NCBI RefSeq assembly: GCF_039621805.1
Contig: NZ_CP155075.1
Location: 744,001-808,000, forward strand
Reading direction: 5' to 3'
Length of the DNA stretch: 64,000 bases
Source of the DNA: Paraburkholderia sp. PREW-6R
GTDB lineage: Bacteria; Pseudomonadota; Gammaproteobacteria; Burkholderiales; Burkholderiaceae
Each line of letters opens with the position of its first letter. The stretch's first letter is position 1. Both the position numbers and the translations under genes were made by a program. A model generated the notes under the pieces. It ran no database searches. It was not told the origin of the DNA and was given only the letters and a program-made list of their open reading frames with translations. Positions 1-8,962 of the stretch are shown piece by piece.

Positions 1-2
1 CC

Positions 3-1136
3 AGCGGCCTGGAACTGAGCGTCGGCGAATCGACACGGATGTTCGGCGCCGCGCGCCACTGGCGTCGCGAATTCGGAGCGCTGCTGCGGCGAGGCGGAAC
101 GATCGTGCTGTTGCTGCCCGAGCAGGCGATGGTGCGCGCGCACCATTTCGAGGACCTGATCGATCTGAACCTGCTCGAATCGCTCGGTGACGCTGCGCCT
201 CGGCCCGAGGCATTGGCAATGCATGTCGACGCCGGGCCGGCGACCTGGCGTGTCGGCGGTCAGCCGTTCCACGACTTCTTTTCGGCGACGCAGACGCTGT
301 GGCATCCACGGTCGCAGTTGACGCATGCGCGCGGCGAAATCATCCTGCAGACCGCGACGGGCGACGTGCTCGCGACATATCAGACGCGCGACGCCGGACG
401 GCTACTGCTGTTGCCGCCGTTGCGCGACGATCGCACGACCGACGACGACCATCGCTGGACCGATGCACTCTCTCTGCTCGTCGCAAGGCTCGCGGATCCG
501 TCGATCGTCATGAATGCGGCGTGGCTGGATGCTCAAGACCGGGCCGCCCACGTTGCAGCGCGCCAGCGCATTGCCGCGTGCCGCGAAGCAATTGCACGGC
601 ACGAACGGGAGATTGCGTCGGCGCAGGCCAAACTGGATCGCTGGGCTTTTTATGCGCAACTCGTTGCAGGAACGGGGCGCGGCGTCAGTCGCGCGCTCTT
701 CGAGGCGCTATCCATCATCACGCCGGGCGCGCAGCGGGACTGGTTGAGCGAGACACTGACGACGGTGCCCTATCGCGACGGTGTGCTCGTTTTCCGGAGC
801 GTGCTGCATGGCGAAACGCTCGACGAAGCGCTGTGCGTGCGGATCGAGGACGACGTCGCGCGCATCGAAAAGGAGCGCGGTACGATTCACCGTGTGCTGC
901 TGGTGGATTGTCGTGAGAATGCGCGGCCGCTTGATGAGCGCGCTTCCGTCTATGCGCCTTCGCTCGTCGATGCATGCGCGCGGCACGGTTGGCAGGCGAT
1001 GGTCAGTGCAGAAATATTTGCGGCCATCGGCAAAGCGAATTCAAGCGAGACATCGCTCGACGTATTGCTGGCATCTCACGCCGATCTCAATCCGATCTAT
1101 TCACAGGTACAACGCGCACTCGTTCATCGCGTTTAG
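3..1136 (+). CDS. Hypothetical protein, 5' end outside the window
   Basis: The reading frame is open from base 3 with no stop, so the gene most likely starts upstream; the first in-window ATG is at 39 (365 aa from there). I do not recognise the family firmly. Visible from that ATG: a hydrophobic strand GGTIVLLLPE near residue 20, an acidic and polar middle, a probable coiled coil near residues 160-200 rich in Ala, Arg and Glu, and a C-terminal block with HRVLLVDCRENARPLDER. The last block resembles the KGLLV-N-PxxER element that ends several restriction-endonuclease-like proteins, but no clear PD-(D/E)XK motif is seen, so this is only a hint. No partner gene follows on the same strand. Confidence 0.6.
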   Translation, partial: SGLELSVGESTRMFGAARHWRREFGALLRRGGTIVLLLPEQAMVRAHHFEDLIDLNLLESLGDAAPRPEALAMHVDAGPATWRVGGQPFHDFFSATQTLWHPRSQLTHARGEIILQTATGDVLATYQTRDAGRLLLLPPLRDDRTTDDDHRWTDALSLLVARLADPSIVMNAAWLDAQDRAAHVAARQRIAACREAIARHEREIASAQAKLDRWAFYAQLVAGTGRGVSRALFEALSIITPGAQRDWLSETLTTVPYRDGVLVFRSVLHGETLDEALCVRIEDDVARIEKERGTIHRVLLVDCRENARPLDERASVYAPSLVDACARHGWQAMVSAEIFAAIGKANSSETSLDVLLASHADLNPIYSQVQRALVHRV

Positions 1137-1479
1137 TCTCTTTAGCAGGCTGTTGGAAAATGTCGATGAGGTGATCGGGGTCGACACCTGTCGCCAGTTT
1201 CGGTGGCTGCGTTGCATTGGTGACATGTGAAGCAGTCGCATACGCACCCTTCGCCGGCGGCATTTACGCAGCGAGTGGCACCGAAGCGGGGACGCGGCGG
1301 CCGCTAGCTAAAAGACCGTCTCGGGCGGCATTGCAACATAACATTGACCAGTGGGCATGGCGTTACCATTTGAAGTCGGAAGACAACACCGCTTACCCTC
1401 CTTCGCCCTGGTATGCAAACACTCCCGGTAAGAGACGACAGGCGCACGGCTTCGCTGCCGGTCGCCCAGTGCGCGGCGC
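1137..1479. other. Intergenic region between convergent genes
   Basis: A 343-bp stretch between the end of the first gene and the end of the porin gene. It contains the string GCAGGCTGTTGGAAAA at about 1147, which is reminiscent of some insertion-sequence ends but has no partner repeat. An 88-codon open frame (1217-1483) has no recognisable protein and overlaps the porin end. I see no convincing terminator hairpin. Confidence 0.4.
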
Positions 1480-2556
1480 TTAGAACTTGGTCCGCAAGCC
1501 AATGCGCAAGGCGAGTTGATTCTGACTCGTCGAATACCCCACATTCGTCGCTGGATTCACAATCAGAAAAAGTCCGGCCGGGTGAGCGGCCGAGTTACTG
1601 TGAGCAAAGTTGGCACTGACATATACGTCAGTCCGTTTCGAAAACAGGTAGTGCAGCGCCGCGCTCATTTGCCCAAACTGGACAGTCGGATAGTGGTTGT
1701 ACATGTACGCAATACCCCCGTTCAGATCCGGCGAGAAGAAGTAATCACAGCCGCCCTCCACCACGCTCACTAGCAGTTTGCCCGTGCCTGGCACGCCGCT
1801 CACGCGATTGTTCGTATAGTTGCCGAATACCGTCAACGATCCAAAGCGATAGCGCGCACCCACGCCGATGTTCCGGATGGATGTGCCGAGCAAAGCGGCT
1901 TCGGCCACAGAGGCGCCCGTACCATTGGCGTTGGTATAAGCCGCACCGATCGCGAACGGACTGCCGTTGTCGTAATTCAGGCCGAAGCTCGTGAAGCGTG
2001 GCGCACCGGACGTTCCGCCAAACGAACCCGCCACGTTGCTAAAGCCATACATCGCCCCTGCACTCAAACCGGACACATTACCGGTCACGTACTTCACCGA
2101 ATTGTTCACCTGTTCTCCTGCAAGGCGATCGATGTCCAGCAGGTGCGTAGCGTAGACGCCACCGAATCGCGCGATAGCCGTATCGAATACGATGTTATCG
2201 AGCATGAAATCGTACTGACGTCCCAGCGTCAATGTGCCGAACCGTCCAGTCAGTCCGACGGCAGCCGTCCGTCCAAACATTGCTCCGCCCTGACCGAGCG
2301 TGCCGTTGCCGAGCGTGAAACCGTTCTCCAGCGTGAAGACCGCTTTCATGCCGCCACCGAGATCTTCGGATCCCAGCAAGCCCCAGCGATTCGCCTGGGC
2401 AATACCCGTATCTTCGATGACGGTACTGTGGCCTTTCTGATTGCTCACGTAGGTAATGCCCGCATCGAGAATACCGTACAGCGTTACCGAGCTTTGCGCA
2501 TGAACGGACGAAATGCAGGCTATCGCGAGCGCGATACCGGTCAGTACTTTTCTCAT
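1480..2556 (-). CDS. Gram-negative porin (OmpC-like, Burkholderia type)
   Basis: A 358-aa outer-membrane trimeric general porin for passive uptake of small hydrophilic solutes. Seen: a signal peptide MRKVLTGIALAIACISSVHA cleaved before QSSVTLYG, the typical SSVTLYGILDAG opening of betaproteobacterial porins, alternating beta strands throughout, and a terminal aromatic residue (LRIGLRTKF) that acts as the BAM assembly signal. Length is normal for the family. It lies 54 bp downstream of the esterase gene on the same strand, so it probably ends an MFS-esterase-porin transcript and would supply the outer-membrane step for the same substrate. The substrate cannot be read from sequence. Confidence 0.95.
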   Translation of the reverse strand: MRKVLTGIALAIACISSVHAQSSVTLYGILDAGITYVSNQKGHSTVIEDTGIAQANRWGLLGSEDLGGGMKAVFTLENGFTLGNGTLGQGGAMFGRTAAVGLTGRFGTLTLGRQYDFMLDNIVFDTAIARFGGVYATHLLDIDRLAGEQVNNSVKYVTGNVSGLSAGAMYGFSNVAGSFGGTSGAPRFTSFGLNYDNGSPFAIGAAYTNANGTGASVAEAALLGTSIRNIGVGARYRFGSLTVFGNYTNNRVSGVPGTGKLLVSVVEGGCDYFFSPDLNGGIAYMYNHYPTVQFGQMSAALHYLFSKRTDVYVSANFAHSNSAAHPAGLFLIVNPATNVGYSTSQNQLALRIGLRTKF

Positions 2557-2610
2557 GGCGTCTCCAGACCAGTCTGTATTTTTTAGTTTGTGCAGCGGCG
2601 ATTCGCTCCG

Positions 2611-3546
2611 CTAACGTGCGTCGGCCAGACGATCGACGCACCAGTCCGCTGTGTGTCGCATCGCTTTGCGCGCGAGCGGCGTGTCGAATTTGGTGAAACC
2701 GTGTGGCATGGTTTCGTAAAGATTCAGCGCGACGCATGCGCCAGCACGTTCTGCGTGATCGGCGAAACGCTCGACGTCGCTCAACATCACTTCGTTCGCG
2801 CCCACGCACAGCAGCACGTTGGCATTCGCGTCATAGGGCGTGTTCAACGGTGCCGCGAGTGGATCGCTCCTGTCGGCGTCGTCGATATAGAGATCGAGCA
2901 TGCGCTTGCCCATTTCACGCGTGGCGATATCGCGTGAGGCATTCACGTACCATGAGGCACCGTGCATCTGCAAATCGGCCATCGGACACAGGCCTGCCAT
3001 GCCGGCGGGCAACGGACATTCGCCGCGCACGACGCGCGCCGGCAACGTCAGCGCGAGACACCCGCCCGCCGATTCGCCAACGAACACGATCGCCTCGCTC
3101 GCGTGCCCTTGCGCGAGCAACGTGCGATAGACGTGGAGAACGTCCAGACTTGCTGCGGGAAAGCGGTGCTCAGGTGCCTGCCGGAAGCCGATCGCGAGCA
3201 CGGGGCGCCTTGATAACACCGCCAGTTCGATCGCGCTTTGGCGACCCAGCTCAAGACTGCCACGCACGAAGCCGCCACCGTGGAGAAACACAATGAGCCC
3301 ACTGGCGTCTGCATCGCTCGTGGCAATCCTCTCGCACGGTACACCGGCGATTTGCAGAGAGGTGACGACGACGTCCGGCGCATCGACTGCATAGGCCTTC
3401 GATTGCAGGATCGCCCGCGTTGCATCGCGCATGTCGGCTGCCGACTGCGGGTCCGCGTAGACCTGGGTAAATCCGCCGTCGCCAAGCAATGCGGCGGCAA
3501 AACGGCGATCTTCATCGCTCGCGGAAAAGTAGTGGATGTTCATCAT
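2611..3546 (-). CDS. Alpha/beta hydrolase, hormone-sensitive-lipase family esterase
   Basis: A cytoplasmic carboxylesterase of about 311 aa. Seen: the oxyanion-hole motif HGGGF, the nucleophile elbow GESAGG (catalytic Ser), and the C-terminal PHGF element that carries the catalytic His of this family. The frame extends upstream to 3642, but I chose the ATG at 3546 because it overlaps the stop of the MFS gene as ATGA, the usual sign of translational coupling; a second ATG follows at 3543. The coupling to an MFS carrier suggests that the imported compound is an ester or that the carrier exports the product. The natural substrate is unknown. Confidence 0.9.
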   Translation of the reverse strand: MMNIHYFSASDEDRRFAAALLGDGGFTQVYADPQSAADMRDATRAILQSKAYAVDAPDVVVTSLQIAGVPCERIATSDADASGLIVFLHGGGFVRGSLELGRQSAIELAVLSRRPVLAIGFRQAPEHRFPAASLDVLHVYRTLLAQGHASEAIVFVGESAGGCLALTLPARVVRGECPLPAGMAGLCPMADLQMHGASWYVNASRDIATREMGKRMLDLYIDDADRSDPLAAPLNTPYDANANVLLCVGANEVMLSDVERFADHAERAGACVALNLYETMPHGFTKFDTPLARKAMRHTADWCVDRLADAR

Positions 3547-4910
3547 GCAATATCGGTGGAGTGGGAAACCGGACGGGGCGCGGGCGCGGTCACGCGCATC
3601 AGTTTTCTGAGCGCACCTTTGAATGAAAAGTACGCGGCACACGCGCAGACGAGCAGCACGACGGCGAGTGACACGGAAAGCGCGTGCGCGTCGACGGGAC
3701 CGACGGCGAGACGGTCACTTGCCGCACCTACCAGCAGCGGTCCAGCGCCGGTTCCGACAACATTGACACCAAAGATGAAGCAGCCGATCACGCGCCCACG
3801 CATGCGGTTTGGCACGCCCACCTGCAACGGAATCGGCATCAGCGACGTCAACATGCTGATCACGAAGACCATTACCGCGTAGCCGGCAGCAGACCATACG
3901 AGCGTCTTGCCAAATGCCATCAGCACTATCGCGGGAATGAGCATCAGGCTGAATCGCGCAGCCAGGCGAATTACACGACCGACGACTTCCGTATCCGCAA
4001 CGCGCCCAACGAACCCTTGGCCGCCCAACGAACCGGCCAATCCACACAGCAGGAACGCGATCCCAAGCACGGGGCCGAGCGACGCCGCCGAGCCGAAGTG
4101 GCTGCGGATCGCGAACGTTGGATACCACGTGATCAACGAGAAAAAGGCCGCGAGAATGCACGTATAACCGCAAAAGTAGCCCCGCAGATGGGCTGCATCG
4201 CGGGTCACGAAGCGCATCACGTCGCGCAGGCTGGCACTGTTCTTTTTCTTTTCCGCGTCCTCGCTGCGTTGGGGTTCGCGCACGCCGAACAGGATGAGCA
4301 ACGCAAGGAGCAGCCCCGGCGCGCCGACAACGGTAAAGACCGCCTGCCAGGGTTGCAAATGCCCAATTCCGGGCAAGTCCATTCCACCGGTGTGGACGAA
4401 ATGATTCAACAGAAAACCACCCGCAACGAGCGAAGCGCTGCCGCCGATGTACGGTGCCGCGGTGTAGATTGCCGTTGCGCGCGGCAGCATTCGAGGTGGA
4501 AAGAGATCGGAGAAGATCGACAAAGCGGCCGGCGAACAACCTGCCTCCGATAGCGCCGTGGCCGAACGCACGGCCAATAGTTGCGCGTAGCCGGACGCGA
4601 GCCCCGACGACGCTGTCGCGACACTCCATAGCGCGATACAACCCGATGCGACCCGCACGCGATTGCGGTTATCCACCAGCCAGCCGAGCGGTATGCCGCC
4701 AATCGCAAAGCACAATGCAAACGCGAGGCCCTGCAGCAAGCCCACTTGTGTGTCGCTAAGGCCAAGGCTGTGCCGGATGGGATCGATGAGTAGCGTGAGA
4801 ATCTGGCGGTCGACATAGGCGAATGCGAAGGCCGCTGCGAACAATGCCACCACCATCCACCGGTGGGCGCGGCCAGGCGGCATGTGGCCTGTTAAACCGG
4901 TTGAATCCAT
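3543..4910 (-). CDS. MFS transporter (spinster-like)
   Basis: A 455-aa inner-membrane secondary transporter with about 12 hydrophobic segments. Seen: AFAYVDRQILTLLIDPI in the first helix, the loop motif GWLVDNRNRVRV between helices 2 and 3, and a charged central loop near residues 215-230 (QRSEDAEKKK). The start at 4910 is preceded by an AGGAGA ribosome site. It is the first gene of the MFS-esterase-porin run and is divergent from the MarR gene, with an inverted repeat in the shared spacer. Substrate unknown; close families carry organic anions or drug-like compounds. Confidence 0.9.
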   Translation of the reverse strand: MDSTGLTGHMPPGRAHRWMVVALFAAAFAFAYVDRQILTLLIDPIRHSLGLSDTQVGLLQGLAFALCFAIGGIPLGWLVDNRNRVRVASGCIALWSVATASSGLASGYAQLLAVRSATALSEAGCSPAALSIFSDLFPPRMLPRATAIYTAAPYIGGSASLVAGGFLLNHFVHTGGMDLPGIGHLQPWQAVFTVVGAPGLLLALLILFGVREPQRSEDAEKKKNSASLRDVMRFVTRDAAHLRGYFCGYTCILAAFFSLITWYPTFAIRSHFGSAASLGPVLGIAFLLCGLAGSLGGQGFVGRVADTEVVGRVIRLAARFSLMLIPAIVLMAFGKTLVWSAAGYAVMVFVISMLTSLMPIPLQVGVPNRMRGRVIGCFIFGVNVVGTGAGPLLVGAASDRLAVGPVDAHALSVSLAVVLLVCACAAYFSFKGALRKLMRVTAPAPRPVSHSTDIA

Positions 4911-4959
4911 GATGTCTCCTGAACGGAAAATGGATCACTTTGGTAGATTCATTTGACAC

Positions 4960-4982
4960 TAGTATCGTTCTATTTGAAACTA
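4960..4982. promoter_or_regulatory. Imperfect inverted repeat, candidate MarR operator
   Basis: TAGTATCG and TGAAACTA flank a 7-bp spacer (six of eight positions pair). It lies in the 194-bp spacer between the divergent MFS and MarR genes, about 50 bp from the MFS start. The position fits autoregulation plus control of the transporter operon; binding is inferred. Confidence 0.4.
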
Positions 4983-5104
4983 TATTCAATGGTGTGCTGC
5001 TCGGGGTTTACACGTGTCCCCGATCCATGCAGGACGTTTGCGCAGACGGCGGGGCACATCGGGCGGCAGCTATACTGTCGGGCGAGAATATCGGGAGTGA
5101 GACT

Positions 5105-5647
5105 GTGAAGACACGGGTGCAAACCGAAGAATTACGCCAGGCAAAGGCGTTCCTGACGCGGCTGTCGGGTGAGAAACGCACGGCGCAAGGAGTCGCGTTT
5201 CCGCCGGAAAGCTACCGGTACGAGCTGTCGCAGGTACAGATCCTGTCGACGCTGCTCGAGCGTCTCTATACGAAAGAGATGCTGCCCTTGCACGAATTGC
5301 CGCTGCTGGAGTGGCGTCTGCTCGAGGCAATCGGAAGTTCGCCGGGCATTACGGCGGCGGAGTTCTCTCGCTATTGGGTATATGACAAGGTGACGGTGAG
5401 CCGCGCGTTGCGCGCGCTGAAAGCCCGCGACCTGGTTGAATCGGCCCCACACGCTACCGACGGCCGCCGTGTCGAGCTTCGTCTGACAGAAGCAGGGCAA
5501 GCTGCTTTCAACGATCAACTGGCCGCCAAACATCGCCATCTCGAAGCACTCTCTTCCGTGCTGAGCGAGAAGGAGATGACAGAGTTCACGCGTGTTTCGC
5601 GCAAGCTCATTGATCATTTCAGGCGAGTGGACGAAGGCGCAGATTAG
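5105..5647 (+). CDS. MarR family transcriptional regulator
   Basis: A winged-helix DNA-binding regulator of about 180 aa. Seen: ELPLLEWRLLEAIGSSPGITAAEFSRYWVYDKVTVSRALRAL in segments, which is the helix-turn-helix, followed by the wing with DGRRVELRLTEAG. The open frame extends to 4940, but the GTG at 5105 follows a GGGAGTGAG ribosome site and removes an atypical leader that would cover the promoter region. It is divergent from the MFS-esterase-porin run and likely represses it in response to a small aromatic or ester ligand, by family analogy. Confidence 0.85.
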   Translation: MKTRVQTEELRQAKAFLTRLSGEKRTAQGVAFPPESYRYELSQVQILSTLLERLYTKEMLPLHELPLLEWRLLEAIGSSPGITAAEFSRYWVYDKVTVSRALRALKARDLVESAPHATDGRRVELRLTEAGQAAFNDQLAAKHRHLEALSSVLSEKEMTEFTRVSRKLIDHFRRVDEGAD

Positions 5648-5842
5648 CGGAAGCTTCTGATCTTTGAGTGGAAACTTTGACGGCCAGATCCGTGCAAATG
5701 GTCGGCGGCAATTCTGCGAACATGAAGCCCTCCGTGCCGACTAGGAATGTTTCAGGCGCAAGTCAGTAAAGCGCGCGGGAAGCCCGCTCTGCTCCCACGC
5801 GAATACCTGGCTCGGTCACCGACTTAATACGCGTGCCAATGC

Positions 5843-6463
5843 TCAGCCCGCGTTGAAAGCACGGAAGCTGATCGTTCGACCGTAGCCCGAGTCCGTGGCA
5901 AGACGCACGGCAAACATGCCCATCACCTCCGCGTAAAGGGCCGTTGAGAGCGGCCCACCATTGACAGGCTCGAACCCCAGTTCCGTGGCCAGACTCGACA
6001 CGACCGCTTTCGCGTTCTCGTCGTCCGAGCTGACGAACACGCTGGTCCTGCCTGACTCTCCCGGTTCGCGGATGACGTTCGACCAGATCGAGGTAAAGGC
6101 GCTCACCACGCTTGCCTGCGGCAGTGCCGTCGCGATGCGCTCCGCCGAGCTGGGCAGACCGTCCCGCCCGACGCTGCCCGACACCGATACCGCCACTACG
6201 ATGCCCCGATAACCGCTTAAGGTGGCCGCAGCCCGCTCAATCTCAGCAGCCGGCACGACGACGAATACGACGTCGCTGGCGAGAAGATCCTGCTTCGACG
6301 CTTCCGTTACACCGAGTTCGTCCGTTAACCTGAGCGCCGACGCACTGCCTGGCTGGGCGCCGCGCACCTTTACGGCGTGACGTGTCCTGCGACTGACCGC
6401 AGTAGCAATGGCGCCGCCCATGTCGCCAGTTCCAAGGACCGATATCTTGAGACTTGTCACCAC
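5843..6463 (-). CDS. NADP-binding oxidoreductase, coenzyme F420-dependent type
   Basis: A 206-aa Rossmann-fold protein. Seen: ISVLGTGDMGGAIATAVSRR near the N-terminus (GxGxxG dinucleotide motif) and VVFVVVPAAEIERA as the second strand, the layout of the NADP oxidoreductase, F420-dependent family (F420:NADP reductases and ProC-like proteins). In proteobacteria, which generally lack the F420 system of actinobacteria and archaea, such proteins usually act with NADP(H) on unknown substrates. It sits at the start of a run of reductases, upstream of which lies a perfect ATAAGC-TAT-GCTTAT palindrome. Confidence 0.8.
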   Translation of the reverse strand: MVTSLKISVLGTGDMGGAIATAVSRRTRHAVKVRGAQPGSASALRLTDELGVTEASKQDLLASDVVFVVVPAAEIERAAATLSGYRGIVVAVSVSGSVGRDGLPSSAERIATALPQASVVSAFTSIWSNVIREPGESGRTSVFVSSDDENAKAVVSSLATELGFEPVNGGPLSTALYAEVMGMFAVRLATDSGYGRTISFRAFNAG

Positions 6464-6499
6464 ATTTCTCCTATGGCCGATAATGGCCGGTTCAAATTA

Positions 6500-6514
6500 A
6501 TAAGCTATGCTTAT
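6500..6514. promoter_or_regulatory. Perfect palindrome, candidate LysR-type or other operator
   Basis: ATAAGC and GCTTAT flank TAT, a perfect 6+3+6 palindrome 37 bp upstream of the oxidoreductase start at 6463, in the short spacer to the next gene. Spacing and AT-richness fit a LysR box. The regulator is unknown; the LysR genes at 10-12 kb are candidates. Confidence 0.45.
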
Positions 6515-6552
6515 AGAAACAGATCTTCCGAGACATGACACGAACCACTAGC

Positions 6553-7308
6553 TCAGTCGCCGAACAACTCTGCCATCTGCGCGTTAAACCCGTTAACGAG
6601 ATCATGCTCGCCCGGGCCCGGGTTCGCACGGAACAGCGTGGCGCCTTCGACCAACACTTCATTCGAGTCAGTGCCAAGAATGGCAATTGTTTCGTCGATA
6701 AACGCGTCTAGCGGCATGGCCTGTTCCGCTTCACGGCTGTTCATCAGGTCCGTGCGGACCCACGGCGGCGCGATTTCGATTACACGCACAGTGGTATCGC
6801 GCAGCAAGAAACGCTGTGACAGGATGTAAGAATGCAACGCCGCCTTGGTCGACGAATACACCGCGGTCATAGCGAGCGGCACGAAGGCCAGCACGGAACT
6901 CGTATAGGCGACAACGGCATCGTTCTTCGTCTTGAGATGCTCGATCAGCGCGGATGTCATCCGGATCGGACCGGCCAGGTTGGTCGCGATGGTGGAGACC
7001 ATCAGCGCATCGTCGATCCGGCCCGCAGCGGTATCGGGCTGCATCACACCCGCGTTGTTAATCAGCACATTGAGATCGGGATAGTCCTCGATCAGCTGCG
7101 CCGCTACCCGTTCGATGCTTGCAGGATCGGTAATATCAAGTTCGATCGCCGCCATGCCGGGGTTCGCCGCCACCACTTCGTCGAGATGGCTGCGCCGTCG
7201 TCCGGCGATGATGACCTTGTTGCCACGTTGATGCAGCGCTTCGGCCAGCCCGCGGCCGATTCCCGAACCGCCGCCTGTAATGAAGATAGTGTTTCCGCTG
7301 ATATTCAT
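6553..7308 (-). CDS. SDR family oxidoreductase (DltE-like)
   Basis: A 251-aa short-chain dehydrogenase using NAD(P)H. Seen: the cofactor motif TGGGSGIGRGL (residues about 11-21), the NNAG motif in NVLINNAGVMQP, the catalytic Tyr and Lys in AVYSSTKAAL, and the catalytic Ser region YTSSVLAF. The PPWVRTDLMN loop follows. This resembles the DltE-type subgroup seen in many proteobacterial reductase clusters. It is followed by an NTF2-like protein, an OYE and an MDR on the same strand, which suggests a shared job in carbonyl or enone reduction. Confidence 0.88.
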   Translation of the reverse strand: MNISGNTIFITGGGSGIGRGLAEALHQRGNKVIIAGRRRSHLDEVVAANPGMAAIELDITDPASIERVAAQLIEDYPDLNVLINNAGVMQPDTAAGRIDDALMVSTIATNLAGPIRMTSALIEHLKTKNDAVVAYTSSVLAFVPLAMTAVYSSTKAALHSYILSQRFLLRDTTVRVIEIAPPWVRTDLMNSREAEQAMPLDAFIDETIAILGTDSNEVLVEGATLFRANPGPGEHDLVNGFNAQMAELFGD

Positions 7309-7366
7309 GATGGAGTCCTTATTGATACTTGAAAGGTGGTGTGCTAGGTTTTGAACGCCGTGGCGC

Positions 7367-7768
7367 TCAAGCCGGGAAGCGATCGCCGAACATCGGCAAG
7401 CCGCTTACGGATTGCGCCTCAGTCGCTTCATCTTGCAGTACGTCCCAGTGCTCGGCGAGTTTGCCGTCTTCAAAGCGGACAACGTCGGCTGCAATCCACG
7501 CGGCGGGTCTGCCATTTCCCGAGAAGCGGCCGTGCGCGATGACGTAGTCGCCGTCTGCCACGATGAGCTGGTTCTCGTAGCGTAACGTGTCAGGCAGCGT
7601 GCGGATCAGCGCAAAAAGACCCTCACGTCCGGGCGCGATATGCGCGCTATGCTGAATATAGCGGTCCGACCAGAAGCGTTCGGCTGCCGCGTAGTCGCGC
7701 TTGTTGAATAACGTATCGAACGCCTCGAGGACGAGGGCCTTGTTCTGCTCGGGTGTCGTCTTGCTCAT
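7367..7768 (-). CDS. SnoaL-like / NTF2-like protein
   Basis: A 133-aa cone-shaped NTF2-fold protein. Seen: KALVLEAFDTLFNKRDYAAAERFWSD in segments, the usual SnoaL opening, then the QHSAH element and the conserved strand ADVVRFEDGKLAEHWDV with a Trp-Asp near residue 108. Such proteins can be small isomerases or cyclases, or binding proteins without known catalysis. It lies between an SDR and an OYE reductase on the same strand with short spacers (about 50 bp each), so it is probably co-transcribed. Confidence 0.85.
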   Translation of the reverse strand: MSKTTPEQNKALVLEAFDTLFNKRDYAAAERFWSDRYIQHSAHIAPGREGLFALIRTLPDTLRYENQLIVADGDYVIAHGRFSGNGRPAAWIAADVVRFEDGKLAEHWDVLQDEATEAQSVSGLPMFGDRFPA

Positions 7769-7816
7769 GTCAGTCTCGATAAAAACAGGTAAATTGAAAT
7801 CCCGGCTCGACGTGAG

Positions 7817-8926
7817 TCAGGCATGCGCGCGTCGCGTGGCGGGATAATCGGAATAGCCTTGCGGACCCGAGCCGTAGACCGTGGACCAGTCCACCTCGGC
7901 CAGCGGCGCGCGGGCGGCAAGCTTCTCGACCAGATCGGGGTTCGAAATGAAGGGACGCCCAAACGCCACCATGTCGGCGAGCCCTCCCTCGATCAGGCGG
8001 TTGCCGCGTTCGGCGTCCATATTGACGTTCGCAATCAGCTTGCCGTGGAAAATCGGCCGAAAATGGTGGAACATGCCGTCCCCCATCAAGGGTTCGAGCG
8101 GCGTGCCGGTGAAATCCGTTGTGTTGCCCATCAGCAGCAGATGCGACAAACCATAGCCGTCGAGTTCACGGATAGCGTATTCAGCTGCTGGGAGCGTCTC
8201 GTCGTTCGCAGCGAATGGGCCGCTCTCGTGCATCGGGCTGATCTTCACGCCCACCCTGCCCGGTTCGACATCCTGGAGCACGGCCTCGATGACCTCGAAC
8301 AGAATGCGTGCGCGGTTCTGGATGCTGCCGCCGTAGCGATCCGTGCGGCGATTGGTGGTGCGGTTCAGGAACTGCGCGAGCAGGTAAAGATAATTCGCGA
8401 GAATCTGCACGCCATCGAAACCCGCTTCCATCGCGTTGCGGGCCGCGCCTGCATAGTCCGCCACGGTCTGTCGAATCTCGTCCAGGGTCATGGCTCGCGG
8501 CATGACGGTCGGTTTGCGGCCTGCGGGCGTGACCGACTCATGCTGGACATTCACGTTCGAAGCCGACAGCGGCAGCGCGCCGTCGCGCAGGTCCGGGTGG
8601 GAGATCGCGCCGGTGTGCCAGAGTTGCGCCACGATACGGCCACCTGCGGCATGCACCGCATCCGTCACGCGTCGCCAGCCGCGCACCTGCTGCGGGCTCC
8701 AGAGCCCGGGCGTATCGGCCCAGCCGAAGCCCGCGGGACTGATTGCCGTGGCTTCCGCGACGATCAGGCCGGCGGAAGCACGTTGCGCGTAGTACTCGGC
8801 CTGGAGATCAGTGGGTACCTGATCGCCCGGATTCGCGCGCATGCGAGTCAACGGCGCCATCACGATACGGTTGCGCAGATCGAGATCGCCCATGCGGACA
8901 GGCGTAAAAAGAGCTTCAGAGGACAT
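7817..8926 (-). CDS. Old Yellow Enzyme family alkene reductase, atypical active site
   Basis: A 369-aa FMN-dependent NADPH ene-reductase in the NemA/OYE family, (beta/alpha)8 barrel. Seen: APLTRMRANPGD, QLWHTGAIS, TDRYGGS and FGRPFISNPDL, all FMN-site elements. Oddly, the segment that normally reads HxxNGYL (His and Asn that bind the substrate oxygen) reads VQILANYLYLLAQFLN here: the His position is Leu and the Asn position is Tyr. I checked this against the DNA near 8380-8420. The enzyme may therefore use other residues or act on a different substrate class. It is grouped with an MDR reductase and a LysR gene upstream. Confidence 0.9.
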   Translation of the reverse strand: MSSEALFTPVRMGDLDLRNRIVMAPLTRMRANPGDQVPTDLQAEYYAQRASAGLIVAEATAISPAGFGWADTPGLWSPQQVRGWRRVTDAVHAAGGRIVAQLWHTGAISHPDLRDGALPLSASNVNVQHESVTPAGRKPTVMPRAMTLDEIRQTVADYAGAARNAMEAGFDGVQILANYLYLLAQFLNRTTNRRTDRYGGSIQNRARILFEVIEAVLQDVEPGRVGVKISPMHESGPFAANDETLPAAEYAIRELDGYGLSHLLLMGNTTDFTGTPLEPLMGDGMFHHFRPIFHGKLIANVNMDAERGNRLIEGGLADMVAFGRPFISNPDLVEKLAARAPLAEVDWSTVYGSGPQGYSDYPATRRAHA

Positions 8927-8962
8927 GTGTTTCAGGCCCAGAAAAACAGGATTGGATAGGGT

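Noticed and set aside
1147..1162. GCAGGCTGTTGGAAAA string resembling an insertion-sequence end
   Set aside because: No matching inverted copy, no target duplication and no transposase fragment nearby.
1217..1483. 88-codon open frame between the first gene and the porin
   Set aside because: No ribosome site, no recognisable protein, and it overlaps the porin end in the opposite direction.
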